DNA of 18,886 nucleotides from an uncultured Collinsella sp. (GCA_900541245.1 UQIS01000042.1:1-18886), one strand, 5' to 3'; positions 7,100 through 13,859 are shown, counted from the first letter of the stretch. The notes: a model not told the origin generated them from the sequence alone. Numbers and translations are program-made.

Positions 7100-7489
7100 T
7101 TAGGCAACGAGCCTGCAAGCATATTCGATGGCTGCTGCGAGGCCGCCGCTCGATCGTGGTTTAAAGACCATGTCGGCGGCGGTCTCGTTTTCGTATCCGG
7201 CGCCGCGAAGGGCGAGTGCGATGCCGGTTTCCAGGAGAAGGGGCAGGCCACGCTGGCTGGTTGCGATTGCGGCAGTCTGATTGAGCGAGCAGCTGTGCGC
7301 TTGGCATTGGATGGCAAGTTCGCCTTGCGTCGGGCAGGGGACCAGAACGGCGGCGACGCGACTTGATAGCAATGTAAATGCTGTGCGCTCATCGGACGAA
7401 AGGCATTCAGCTTCAACGACGACGAGCTTGGGCGGTGCGCTGTTTGTGCGAAGCGTGGCTCGGTACATGCGGACCGAAGAACCCGACAT
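7100..7489 (-). CDS. uncharacterised protein, C-terminus resembling a HAD hydrolase tail
   Basis: A 129-residue protein I do not firmly recognise. ATG at 7487-7489 has AGGAG at good spacing, and a -10-like TATAGT lies in the palindrome upstream, so the gene looks real. The C-terminal 45 residues (GLPLLLETGIALALRGAG, then ETAADMVFKP and GGLAAAIEYA) align by eye with the end of Cof-type HAD phosphatases, where GDxxND is followed by a PML..AG.gVAMGNA segment and AAD.V..s...GVa.aI. The catalytic aspartates and the GDxxND motif are missing, so it could be a decayed or repurposed HAD fragment, or unrelated. It is divergent from a small XRE regulator and shares its 24-bp palindrome, so that regulator may control it. 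It is convergent with the DUF1648 gene. Confidence 0.6.
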   Translation of the reverse strand: MSGSSVRMYRATLRTNSAPPKLVVVEAECLSSDERTAFTLLSSRVAAVLVPCPTQGELAIQCQAHSCSLNQTAAIATSQRGLPLLLETGIALALRGAGYENETAADMVFKPRSSGGLAAAIEYACRLVA

Positions 7490-7512
7490 AGAAAACTCCT
7501 GTGTATTCGGGA

Positions 7513-7536
7513 AAACGTAAACTATAGTTTACGTTT
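7513..7536. promoter_or_regulatory. perfect 24-bp palindrome between divergent small genes
   Basis: AAACGTAAACTA (7513-7524) is followed directly by its exact reverse complement (7525-7536). It contains TATAGT on both strands (plus 7523-7528, minus 7521-7526), so a symmetrical pair of overlapping -10 boxes may serve the minus-strand gene (start 7489) and the XRE gene (start 7566). The obvious reading is an autoregulatory operator for the XRE protein. Confidence 0.75.
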
Positions 7537-7565
7537 ATGTTCGGCTCCATTTCAAACTCGGCTGC

Positions 7566-7784
7566 ATGGACGAACGTGCGAAACAGATTCTTGGCAGGCG
7601 GGTCGAAGAGACACGCAGGGACCTTGGTATCTCCAAGGTTGATTTTTGTGTGGCGACAGGAATCAGCCGCCCCTACCTCGACCGAATCGAAGATGGGACG
7701 GCAAATTTCACGCTCAAGGTTCTATTTAAGATCGCGCCCGCACTCGGCATGACGGTGTCAGAACTTCTCGAGGGCATCGAATAG
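7566..7784 (+). CDS. small XRE-family (Cro/C1-type) DNA-binding regulator
   Basis: A 72-residue protein that is almost only a helix-turn-helix: residues about 9-65, with VEETRRDLGISKVDFCVATGISRPYLDRIEDG as the recognition unit and TLKVLFKIAPALGMTVSELL as the C-terminal helices. No effector or dimerisation domain follows. ATG at 7566 has no clear Shine-Dalgarno sequence. If transcription starts from the -10 box within the palindrome, the leader is about 30 nt. It is divergent from the 129-residue gene. The palindrome between them is the likely operator. Confidence 0.85.
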   Translation: MDERAKQILGRRVEETRRDLGISKVDFCVATGISRPYLDRIEDGTANFTLKVLFKIAPALGMTVSELLEGIE

Positions 7785-8105
7785 GGCGTTCCCCCGCTGT
7801 ATTTGACGCTCTTTGGGCGGGTCCCCCTGGTTGCGATGTGCAAAATCGCGAGTATTCAGCACCAGTTCGGCCGTAGATGGTAGCCCGAGCGGCTGGCTTT
7901 ACCTTTTTGGCAGTAGTTAATCCACATACTAAATAAAAATGAGGAATAAATATTTACTAGCCGGAACCTTCGTCCTAAAAGTTCGTCTAACAATCGGCCG
8001 ATTCTATGCTTCCGGCGGAAAAATTGCAGAATACTCCGATTTTTGCACGGCCCGAGGGGGACCACCTGTCGTTTAAGGTTGCGATAAGTGGAGCTGCCTT
8101 AGAGA
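7785..8105. other. 321-bp convergent intergenic region
   Basis: This lies between the stop of the XRE gene (plus) and the stop of the asparaginase gene (minus). It holds no credible gene. Most of it is occupied by the repeat-like element at about 7815-8068, with an AT-rich centre (about 7910-7985) between GC-rich ends. Confidence 0.7.
7815..8068. repeat. MITE-like element of about 250 bp with imperfect terminal inverted repeats
   Basis: The left end has GTCCCCCT (7821-7828) followed by TGCAAAATCGCGAGTATTC and AGCA (7839-7861). The right end, read in reverse, has the same GTCCCCCT (8055-8062) followed by TGCAAAAATCGGAGTATTC and TGCA (8025-8047). The inner blocks match at about 20 of 23 positions allowing one shifted base. 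No transposase is encoded and the centre is AT-rich. This layout fits a non-autonomous mobile or palindromic repeat. No target duplication is apparent and copy number cannot be judged from one window. Confidence 0.6.
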
Positions 8106-9119
8106 TTACGCCATCGGGATACGGTCGTGGTTGACTTGGCTGTAGAACAGGTGCTGAATCTCTGCCGCATCGCGTGACTGGCCGAGCGCCCACATGGTCT
8201 TGGCCACGAGCGTCTCGGTGGTCATGTCGTCGCCGCGCAAAATACCCGGATGATCGGCGTAAGCACGGCCGACCTCATAAACGCCCAGATCGAGGCCCTC
8301 TTCGGGGACCTGCGTGGTCATAACGACGGTGCGACCCGAATCGACCCAGCGGAAAATTGCCTCTTGGAACGAATCGCCGGACTCGCCAAACTCGGGAATA
8401 CCGCCAATGCCAAAGGTCTCAAGGATTACAGCATCGTAGCTATCGGCAAGGGCGTCGAGGATGCCCGGGTTTACGCCGGGCGTAAGCTTGAGTACAAATA
8501 CGCGCGGGTCGATGCTGTCGTAGAAACGCACCGGGTTTTCGCCCTGATGCGTGCCGTGAAGCCCGTTGCGCACGATGCGGTCATTGCGGATGTAGGCAAT
8601 GGGCGGATAGTTGACGCTAATGAACGCGTTAAAGCTCATGGTGCGCTGTTTGCGGGCGCGCGTGCCGGCAATGGCGACGCCGCCAAACACGATCGAGACG
8701 TCGTGCGAATGCTCGTCGAGCGCATAGAGCAGGCTCTGGTACAGGTTGAGCTTGGCGTCGGTAAATGGGTTGCCCATGGGCTTTTGCGAGCCGGTGAGCA
8801 CGATGGGCTTGGGGCTGTCCTGAATCAGGTAGGAAAGCGCTGCTGCGGTGTAGCTCATGGTGTCGGTGCCGTGCAGAATCACGAAGCCGTCGTGGTCGGC
8901 ATAACCCTCGACGATGACGTCGCGGATACGCATCCAGTCGCTCGGGCGCATATTAGTGCTGTCGATGTTCATGGGCTGCACGACGTCGAGCTCGCAGAGG
9001 CCCGAGATCTCGGGGACGCTCTGGGCGAGCTCCTCACCGGTCAGGGCGGGGGAGAGGCCGTTGCCGTCCTCGGTCGATGCGATGGTGCCGCCCGTGGCGA
9101 TGAGAAGGATGCGCTTCAT
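8106..9119 (-). CDS. ansA: type I (cytoplasmic) L-asparaginase
   Basis: A 337-residue amidohydrolase converting L-asparagine to aspartate and ammonia. Visible are the nucleophile threonine in ATGGTIAS (Thr12), the second catalytic site HGTDTM (residues 83-88), and the lysine in RARKQRTMSF (Lys157). There is no signal peptide, so it is cytoplasmic, which together with length fits AnsA. Start is ATG at 9117-9119 with an AGGAAT ribosome site. An upstream in-frame ATG at 9191 would add 24 residues that do not resemble the family, so it is rejected. The gene stands alone, divergent from guaA, with an inverted repeat in its upstream region. Confidence 0.93.
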   Translation of the reverse strand: MKRILLIATGGTIASTEDGNGLSPALTGEELAQSVPEISGLCELDVVQPMNIDSTNMRPSDWMRIRDVIVEGYADHDGFVILHGTDTMSYTAAALSYLIQDSPKPIVLTGSQKPMGNPFTDAKLNLYQSLLYALDEHSHDVSIVFGGVAIAGTRARKQRTMSFNAFISVNYPPIAYIRNDRIVRNGLHGTHQGENPVRFYDSIDPRVFVLKLTPGVNPGILDALADSYDAVILETFGIGGIPEFGESGDSFQEAIFRWVDSGRTVVMTTQVPEEGLDLGVYEVGRAYADHPGILRGDDMTTETLVAKTMWALGQSRDAAEIQHLFYSQVNHDRIPMA

Positions 9120-9193
9120 GCTGGTATTCCTATCGTATTTGCCGCCGCAGAGGCGGAGTCGTTCGGCAGTATTGTGGCACAGGGCGTCCAATG

Positions 9194-9226
9194 TTCAAAC
9201 GTATTACATCATCTGTAACGTTTGAA
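9194..9226. promoter_or_regulatory. inverted repeat upstream of asparaginase
   Basis: TTCAAACG (9194-9201) and CGTTTGAA (9219-9226) flank TTACA (9204-9208) and TGTAA (9214-9218), giving a 13-bp stem with a two-base bulge and the loop TCATC. On the minus strand a weak promoter (TTGAAG, 17 bases, GATGAT) overlaps it. It looks like an operator for asparaginase, though an mRNA hairpin is possible. Confidence 0.5.
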
Positions 9227-9387
9227 AACACTTCAATTGCCGTCAAATAGGGGCCCAGGTCGTGCGTTTGCCGTGCGCTGATGGCTGCGAGGGGCAAGAA
9301 ACCCCATATAACGTGTACACTATGGAGGTTATTTTCGTTCATTCACGCGGGTGGGCACCGGCTCCCCGCCAACAAGAGGGGGAAACC

Positions 9388-10986
9388 ATGGATCAAAAGG
9401 CTTCCGCAAAGGTCCTCGTACTCGACTTTGGTGCGCAGTACGGTCAGCTCATTGCCCGTCGCGTCCGCGACCTCAACGTGTATTCCGAGATTGTCCCCTG
9501 CGACATCTCGGCCGATGAGATTCGCGAGATGAACGCCTCTGCGCTCATCCTTTCCGGCGGTCCGGCTTCCGTGTACGCCGAGGACGCTCCGTCCATCGAC
9601 CCCGCCATCTTTGACCTGGGCCTTCCCGTCCTGGGCTTCTGCTACGGCCATCAGATCACGGCCGTGACGCTCGGCGGCAAGGTCGGTCACTCCGAGGTGG
9701 GCGAGTACGGCCGCGCCACCATCACGCGCACGGCCGGCGCCAAGCTCTTTAACTCCACGCCCATGGAGCAAACCGTGTGGATGAGCCATCGCGACGCCGT
9801 TTCCGAGGTGCCCGAGGGCTTTACCGTTACCGCCAGCACCGACGTGTGCCCGGTTGCCGCCATGGAGTGCGTCGAGCGCAAGATTTTCACCACGCAGTTC
9901 CACCCCGAGGTCAAGCACTCCGAATACGGTCAGCAGCTGCTGAGCAACTTCCTGTTTGAGATCTGCGGCCTTGAGCCCAACTGGAGCATGGATAACCTGG
10001 CCGAGACCATGACGGCCGAGTTCCGCGAGAAGGTCGGCGACGACCGCGTGATTCTGGCTCTGTCCGGTGGCGTCGACTCCTCCGTCGTGGCTGCGCTGGG
10101 CGCCCGCGCCGTGGGCAAGCAGATGACCTGCGTGTTCATCAACCACGGTCTGCTGCGCAAGGGCGAGCCCGAGCAGGTGGAGGAGGTCTTCACCAAGCAG
10201 TTTGACGTCGACTTTATCCACGTCCACGCCGAGGACCGTTATGCCGAGCTTCTGGCCGGTGTGACCGAGCCCGAGGAGAAGCGCCGCATCATCGGTACGC
10301 AGTTCTGGAAAGAGTTCTTCGCCGTGGCGCAGCAGCTCGAGACCGATGGCAAGCCGGTCAAGTATCTGGCTCAGGGCACCATCTACCCCGACATCATCGA
10401 GTCCGGCGCTCGCAAGACGGGCGGCAAGACGGCCACCATCAAGAGCCATCACAACCTGATCCCGTTCCCCGAGGGCGTGCACTTCGACCTTATTGAGCCG
10501 CTCGACCACTTCTTTAAGGACGAGGTCCGCGCGCTTGGTCTGGCGCTGGGCCTGCCGGGTCACATCGTGTTCCGCCAGCCTTTCCCGGGCCCGGGTCTGG
10601 CCATCCGCATCATCGGCGCGGTCGACAAGGAGAAGCTCGAGATCCTCAAGAACGCCGACGCTATCGTGCGCGAGGAGCTCGACGCCTACAACCAGCGCCT
10701 GTTTGAGCAGACCGGTGAGCGCAACTCCGAGCACAGCTGCTGGCAGTACTTTGCGGTCCTGCCCGACATCAAGTCCGTCGGCGTTATGGGTGACGAGCGC
10801 ACCTACCAGCGCCCGATCATCCTGCGTGCCGTCGAATCCAGCGATGCCATGACCGCCGACTGGGCCAAGCTGCCCTACGACGTGCTGGCCCGCATTTCCG
10901 GCCGCATCGTTGCCGAGGTTCCCGGTGCCAACCGCGTGTGTTACGACATCACGTCCAAGCCGCCTGCGACGATCGAGTGGGAGTAG
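9388..10986 (+). CDS. guaA: GMP synthase (glutamine-hydrolysing)
   Basis: A 532-residue enzyme that makes GMP from XMP, glutamine and ATP in purine synthesis. The N-terminal class I glutamine amidotransferase has catalytic Cys85 in GFCYGHQ and His172/Glu174 in FHPEV. The ATP pyrophosphatase domain has the P-loop LSGGVDSSV (from residue 225). The C-terminal dimer domain ends in PPATIEWE, the universally conserved terminus. Start ATG at 9388 follows AAGAGGGGG; an open frame from 9262 adds non-homologous residues. The 3' end of guaA is a recognised integration site of genomic islands, and an integrase module follows here. The coding sequence is intact to the normal end. Confidence 0.97.
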   Translation: MDQKASAKVLVLDFGAQYGQLIARRVRDLNVYSEIVPCDISADEIREMNASALILSGGPASVYAEDAPSIDPAIFDLGLPVLGFCYGHQITAVTLGGKVGHSEVGEYGRATITRTAGAKLFNSTPMEQTVWMSHRDAVSEVPEGFTVTASTDVCPVAAMECVERKIFTTQFHPEVKHSEYGQQLLSNFLFEICGLEPNWSMDNLAETMTAEFREKVGDDRVILALSGGVDSSVVAALGARAVGKQMTCVFINHGLLRKGEPEQVEEVFTKQFDVDFIHVHAEDRYAELLAGVTEPEEKRRIIGTQFWKEFFAVAQQLETDGKPVKYLAQGTIYPDIIESGARKTGGKTATIKSHHNLIPFPEGVHFDLIEPLDHFFKDEVRALGLALGLPGHIVFRQPFPGPGLAIRIIGAVDKEKLEILKNADAIVREELDAYNQRLFEQTGERNSEHSCWQYFAVLPDIKSVGVMGDERTYQRPIILRAVESSDAMTADWAKLPYDVLARISGRIVAEVPGANRVCYDITSKPPATIEWE

Positions 10987-10999
10987 GCTGATAGGGTTC

Positions 11000-11013
11000 T
11001 GACCTGCATTTTT
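11000..11013 (+). repeat. candidate left attachment repeat (attL)
   Basis: TGACCTGCATTTTT, 14 bp after the guaA stop, recurs exactly at 18866-18879. The interval of about 7.9 kb contains the whole integrase module and its cargo. On the right the copy forms the 3' half of a perfect terminator hairpin; here the 5' half is absent. A chance 14-bp match in a window this size is possible, so this is a candidate only. Confidence 0.4.
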
Positions 11014-11100
11014 GAGTGCCGCACTGTGCCGCTGAGTTTCGTTTCGTACGAGAGTCATGGCAAAGCCGCCAGCGATGTTGGTGAGTAAATACGATAACCG

Positions 11101-11135
11101 AGCCTCCGTTCCCGCGTTGGGACGGAGGCTTTTTC
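11101..11135 (+). terminator. rho-independent terminator downstream of guaA
   Basis: AGCCTCCGTTCCC, loop GCGTT, then GGGACGGAGGCT and TTTTTCTTT. The stem is 12 bp with one bulged T. It is the first strong terminator after guaA, about 115 bp from its stop. Confidence 0.9.
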
Positions 11136-11143
11136 TTTGTCGT

Positions 11144-11517
11144 TTTACTCCCTTTCACCTGCGATTTCGCAATTTACTCCCCCGTGTTTCAAGACGGCAA
11201 GGCACGGTGCGGCATTCGGAGGAACGGGAGTAAGGATTCATCCCAAGTGAGTAGACGCGCGATTTTTGTCTCCGAGAGCCAAACGGGGCCGTTTCGGGGC
11301 CTGTGAAACTCAAATCGAACTCAATAGGCTTTTCGGCGGTCTTCTCACAGCGTTTTCCCAGGTGGTTAATGGGGAGTAAAGAATCTCGCCGCCTCAATGA
11401 AAACGGGAGTAACCAGGGGAAATGCCGCGGCGTACTGCCGCGTGCCGCCGTGTAAGCCACCGCGTCATTTACTCCCCAGGTGCGCCGGAAATGCCTTGGC
11501 ATGCAATGGGGAGTAAA
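11144..11517. repeat. cluster of seven GGGAGTAA motifs in both orientations
   Basis: Copies as TTTACTCCC: 11144-11152, 11173-11181, 11468-11476. Copies as GGGAGTAA(A): 11226-11233, 11372-11380, 11405-11412, 11509-11517. Copies six and seven extend to 10-bp inverted arms, TTTACTCCCC and GGGGAGTAAA. Spacing is irregular (29, 53, 146, 33, 63, 41 bp), so it is not a CRISPR array. The density is far above chance. Binding sites for an integrase arm domain, or relics of repeated insertion, are possible. Confidence 0.85.
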
Positions 11518-11604
11518 AACTCAGCTTACGCAGGCCCGAGCGGCGCTCGCCGCCTAGCTTGGCGTCCCGATTCGGTTGCGCTGGTTGCGAAATGCGGGGA
11601 GCCG

Positions 11605-12018
11605 CTACAGCGAGGCTTTCCAGTCCTCGTATTCGTCGGCGTCGATCTCGCCGTTCTCGAGCTGCGCGCGCTTCTCGGCCCACAGTTCGATCGCCATCGC
11701 GGCTTTGGGAGCGCGTGGAGCCTTGGGGTTCAGGGAGAGGCCCGAGCCGTCGGCTGCGGGAACGATGCCGAAGGAGTCCTCGAGCCGCACGAGCAGCGAC
11801 ATGAGGTCGCCCGCGGTCTCGACGCCGTAATCCTTGAGGGCGTTGACGGACACGCTGAGCGCTGCGGCGATGGATTCGAGCAGCTCGGGCTTGACGGCGC
11901 GGATGCCACTCTCGTAGTGGCGCACGGCCCCCTCGGTCAAGCCGACGGCCTCGGCCAGCTGCGCCTGCGTCATGCCGCGCGACTTGCGGTACCGCCTTAT
12001 GTTCTCGCCTACGGACAT
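11605..12018 (-). CDS. XRE-family repressor of the island control module
   Basis: A 137-residue regulator. The helix-turn-helix covers residues 4-58 (ENIRRYRKSRGMTQAQLAEAVGLTEGAVRHYESG and following), and the C-terminal half contains an acidic, dimerisation-like segment ending GEIDADEYEDWKASL. Start ATG at 12018 has AAGGAGGG six bases upstream; an earlier ATG at 12078 lies within the operator region and is rejected. It is divergent from excisionase and integrase, the arrangement of a phage-type CI switch. Three GTACG-N5-GTACG sites lie between the two, one on its own promoter, so it probably represses itself and the integration genes. Confidence 0.88.
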   Translation of the reverse strand: MSVGENIRRYRKSRGMTQAQLAEAVGLTEGAVRHYESGIRAVKPELLESIAAALSVSVNALKDYGVETAGDLMSLLVRLEDSFGIVPAADGSGLSLNPKAPRAPKAAMAIELWAEKRAQLENGEIDADEYEDWKASL

Positions 12019-12049
12019 GCGCCCTCCTTCTGGAATCACGTACCAGCAC

Positions 12050-12078
12050 ATCTTATCAGCGTACGCAAATGTACGCAA
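12050..12078 (-). promoter_or_regulatory. promoter of the XRE repressor gene
   Basis: On the minus strand TTGCGT (12073-12078), 17 bases, then TAAGAT (12050-12055). The -35 match is weak (3/6) and the -10 fair (4/6). Operator 1 (12061-12075) fills the spacer, consistent with autorepression. Confidence 0.45.
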
Positions 12079-12140
12079 TCCTATTGACAGTACGGATTCG
12101 TACGTTTACTCTGAATCTGTAAACCGTACGTATCCGTACG
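12061..12140. promoter_or_regulatory. three GTACG-N5-GTACG operators
   Basis: Operator 1 at 12061-12075 (spacer CAAAT), operator 2 at 12090-12104 (GATTC) and operator 3 at 12126-12140 (TATCC). Each pairs two GTACG units exactly ten bases apart, one turn of the helix, and GTAC is itself palindromic. Operators 1 and 2, reverse complemented, and operator 3 fit CGTACRWWTSCGTACK closely. They cover the repressor promoter, the integrase promoter and the region just before the excisionase gene. Confidence 0.85.
12084..12112 (+). promoter_or_regulatory. promoter of xis-int
   Basis: A perfect -35 TTGACA (12084-12089), exactly 17 bases, then a poor -10 TACTCT (12107-12112, 3/6). Operator 2 occupies the spacer, so repressor binding would exclude polymerase. 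The xis start is about 47 bp beyond. Confidence 0.6.
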
Positions 12141-12158
12141 CTATTGATGGGAGGAACC

Positions 12159-12362
12159 ATGGACGAGAAGGTGGCGAAGACGCCGAGGCCGCACATGCTG
12201 GACGCCGACGAGGTCGCGGAGCTGCTGAGGATCAAGAAAGGCAGCGCCTACGAGGTGATCAGGAGGATAAACGCCGAGCAGGAGGCGCGAGGGCGCGTGG
12301 TGATCCGCGGGCGCGTTCGGAGCGATGTCTTCGACGCCCTGTATTTCCCGGAGGCGGACTGA
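12159..12362 (+). CDS. xis: excisionase-like helix-turn-helix protein
   Basis: A 67-residue MerR/Xis-type DNA-binding protein: LDADEVAELLRIKKGSAYEVIRRINAEQEARGRVVIRGRVRSDVFDALYF has the helix-turn-helix and wing of excisionases that bend DNA near the attachment site and direct excision. ATG at 12159 follows GGGAGGAA. The stop is one base from the integrase ATG (TGACATG), so the two are coupled. It follows a repressed promoter. Several arginines use AGG. Confidence 0.8.
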   Translation: MDEKVAKTPRPHMLDADEVAELLRIKKGSAYEVIRRINAEQEARGRVVIRGRVRSDVFDALYFPEAD

Positions 12363-12363
12363 C

Positions 12364-13434
12364 ATGCCCGTGTACAAGGATGGAAACAACGGCACGTTCT
12401 ACGTGCAGTGCTACTACCGCGACGCCCGCGGCTCGAAGCGCCACAAGACGAAGCGCGGCTTCTCCTCCGAGGTGGAGGCCGCCGTGTGGGAGGGCCAGTT
12501 CAAGAGCCTTAACGGCGGGGCCATGGACATGACGTTCTCCGAGTTCGTCGAGGTGTATGCCTCAGAGGTGAAGCCGCGCGTACGCGAGCACACGTGGATC
12601 ACCAAGGAGTACATCATCAACGACAAGCTCGTGCCGTTCTTCGGGGACATGCGCATGTGCGACGTGAGGCCGATCGACGTCATCAGGTGGCAGAACGAGC
12701 TCACCGAGCACCGGGACGCCGACGGGAAGCCCTGGGCGCCGACGTACCTGCGCACGGTGAACAACCAACTGAACGCCATCTTCAACCACGCCGAGCGCTA
12801 CTACGGCCTCGCCGACAACCCGGTGCGCAGGGTCGACAAGATAGGGTCGAAGAAGGGCGGCGAGATGCAGTTCTGGACCAAGGACGAGTACCTGAGGTTC
12901 AGCGAGGCAGTCATGGACAAGCCGCTGTCGTTCCACGCCTTCGAGCTGCTCTACTGGACGGGCATACGCTGCGGCGAGCTCCTGGCGCTCACGCCGTCCG
13001 ACTTCATGCTGGAGAGCTCGCGGCTGCGCATCAACAAGTCGTACCAGAGCCTCCACGGCGTGGACACCGTTACCGACCCCAAGACGCCCAAGTCCGTGCG
13101 CACGATCGTCATGCCCGCCTTCCTGCGCGACGAGATGGCGGACTTCATCGAGATGCGCGACGACGTCGCCCCCGACGAGCGCCTGTTCGCCGTGACCAAG
13201 CACTTCCTGGCCCACGAGATGGAGCGCGGGTGCAAGGCGTCGGGCGTGAAGCGCATCCGCATACACGACATACGCCACAGCCACGTGAGCCTGCTGATCG
13301 AGATGGGCTTCTCCGCGCTGGCCATCGCCGAGCGCATGGGCCACGAGGCGGTGGACATCACCTACCGCTACGCGCACCTGTTCCCCACGAAGCAGGACGA
13401 GATGGCCGCCGCGCTCGACGGAGCGAGGGGGTAA
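12364..13434 (+). CDS. int: tyrosine-type site-specific integrase
   Basis: A 356-residue recombinase that would catalyse integration and excision. Residues about 5-45 (FYVQCYYRD then KTKRGFSSEVEAA) look like the AP2-type arm-binding domain, then a SAM-like core-binding domain (about 55-150). The catalytic set is Arg202 (TGIRCGE), Lys240, His301 and Arg304 (HDIRHSH), His327 (MGHE) and nucleophile Tyr336 (TYRYAHL). All are present, so the enzyme appears intact. Length and layout match Tn916-type and phage integrases. It is coupled to the excisionase upstream, and a gene for a ribbon-helix-helix protein begins five bases downstream. Confidence 0.96.
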   Translation: MPVYKDGNNGTFYVQCYYRDARGSKRHKTKRGFSSEVEAAVWEGQFKSLNGGAMDMTFSEFVEVYASEVKPRVREHTWITKEYIINDKLVPFFGDMRMCDVRPIDVIRWQNELTEHRDADGKPWAPTYLRTVNNQLNAIFNHAERYYGLADNPVRRVDKIGSKKGGEMQFWTKDEYLRFSEAVMDKPLSFHAFELLYWTGIRCGELLALTPSDFMLESSRLRINKSYQSLHGVDTVTDPKTPKSVRTIVMPAFLRDEMADFIEMRDDVAPDERLFAVTKHFLAHEMERGCKASGVKRIRIHDIRHSHVSLLIEMGFSALAIAERMGHEAVDITYRYAHLFPTKQDEMAAALDGARG

Positions 13435-13439
13435 GCAAG

Positions 13440-13859
13440 ATGCCGTGCGAGAACGGCGCCCGCAAGCGCAGCAAGACGATGGCGTTCCGCTGCACGCCCG
13501 AGGAGCGCAATCTCATATGCGAGATGGCAGCCTGGAGCGGCATGAGCAGGCAGGACTACATCATCGCCAAGCTCACCGATACCCAGGTCGAGGTGAGGCC
13601 CTCCGTGAGCGTGCAGAAGGCGCTGAAGGACTCGATGGCGGAGTTGGCCAAGGAGGTGCGGCTGGCGGCCTCCTACGGCGAACTGAGCGAGTCCCTGCAG
13701 CAGAGGATCGAGCTGGTGATGAGGTTCTTTCTGGCTCTCGGCGAGGAGGTTGACGCGCTTTCGACCAACGAACCGATGAAATCATCGATGGCAGCGTTAG
13801 AGATGTCTGGCATGGTTGCCAATGGGGACACGAGCATCTTCGATATGGGACGCGGGTAG
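13440..13859 (+). CDS. ribbon-helix-helix protein, MobC/NikA-like
   Basis: A 139-residue basic protein with RKRSKTMAFRCTPEERNLICEMAAWSGMSRQDYIIAKL at residues about 8-46, the ribbon-helix-helix segment of relaxosome accessory proteins (MobC/NikA type). A mostly helical C-terminal part follows. It starts five bases after the integrase stop and is probably in the same transcript. No relaxase is in the window, so a role as oriT-binding helper for another element's relaxase, or as an accessory in recombination or regulation, is inferred. AGG arginine codons are frequent, as in xis and int, indicating shared origin. The frame is open far upstream across int but only this part resembles a protein. 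Confidence 0.75.
   Translation: MPCENGARKRSKTMAFRCTPEERNLICEMAAWSGMSRQDYIIAKLTDTQVEVRPSVSVQKALKDSMAELAKEVRLAASYGELSESLQQRIELVMRFFLALGEEVDALSTNEPMKSSMAALEMSGMVANGDTSIFDMGRG

Larger units (their letters stand above)
10987..11604. other. 618-bp gene-free stretch between guaA and the island repressor
   Basis: No convincing gene is present. It holds the possible left attachment repeat (11000-11013), a strong terminator (11101-11135) and seven copies of GGGAGTAA in both orientations (11144-11517). Small palindromes include TGCGATTTCGCA (11160-11171) and AAACGGGGCCGTTT (11281-11294). The blocks CCCAGGTG and AATGGGGAGTAAA occur twice, near 11360-11380 and 11474-11517. A minus-strand frame of 115 residues at 11155-11502 has no family resemblance and is not annotated. 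Confidence 0.6.

Noticed and set aside
7856..8065. 69-codon minus-strand frame within the MITE-like element
   Set aside because: It spans the whole inverted-repeat element, including both ends, and looks like no known protein; it is more likely a coincidence of the repeat.
9262..9387. Upstream start for guaA
   Set aside because: The extra 42 residues are not part of GMP synthases, and the ribosome site and family N-terminus fit ATG 9388.
9343..11058. Minus-strand open frame of 571 codons
   Set aside because: It is antisense to guaA, has no family resemblance, and is explained by the codon bias of guaA.
11155..11502. 115-codon minus-strand frame
   Set aside because: It crosses most of the GGGAGTAA cluster, has no homology by eye and no convincing ribosome site.
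11144..11517. CRISPR array
   Set aside because: The repeats are only 8-10 bp, occur in both orientations and are irregularly spaced, and no cas gene is near.
12106..12114. TTTACTCTG as an eighth member of the GGGAGTAA family
   Set aside because: It matches only seven bases (TTTACTC) of the motif, also occurs at 14004-14012, and lies in the xis promoter, so it may be chance.
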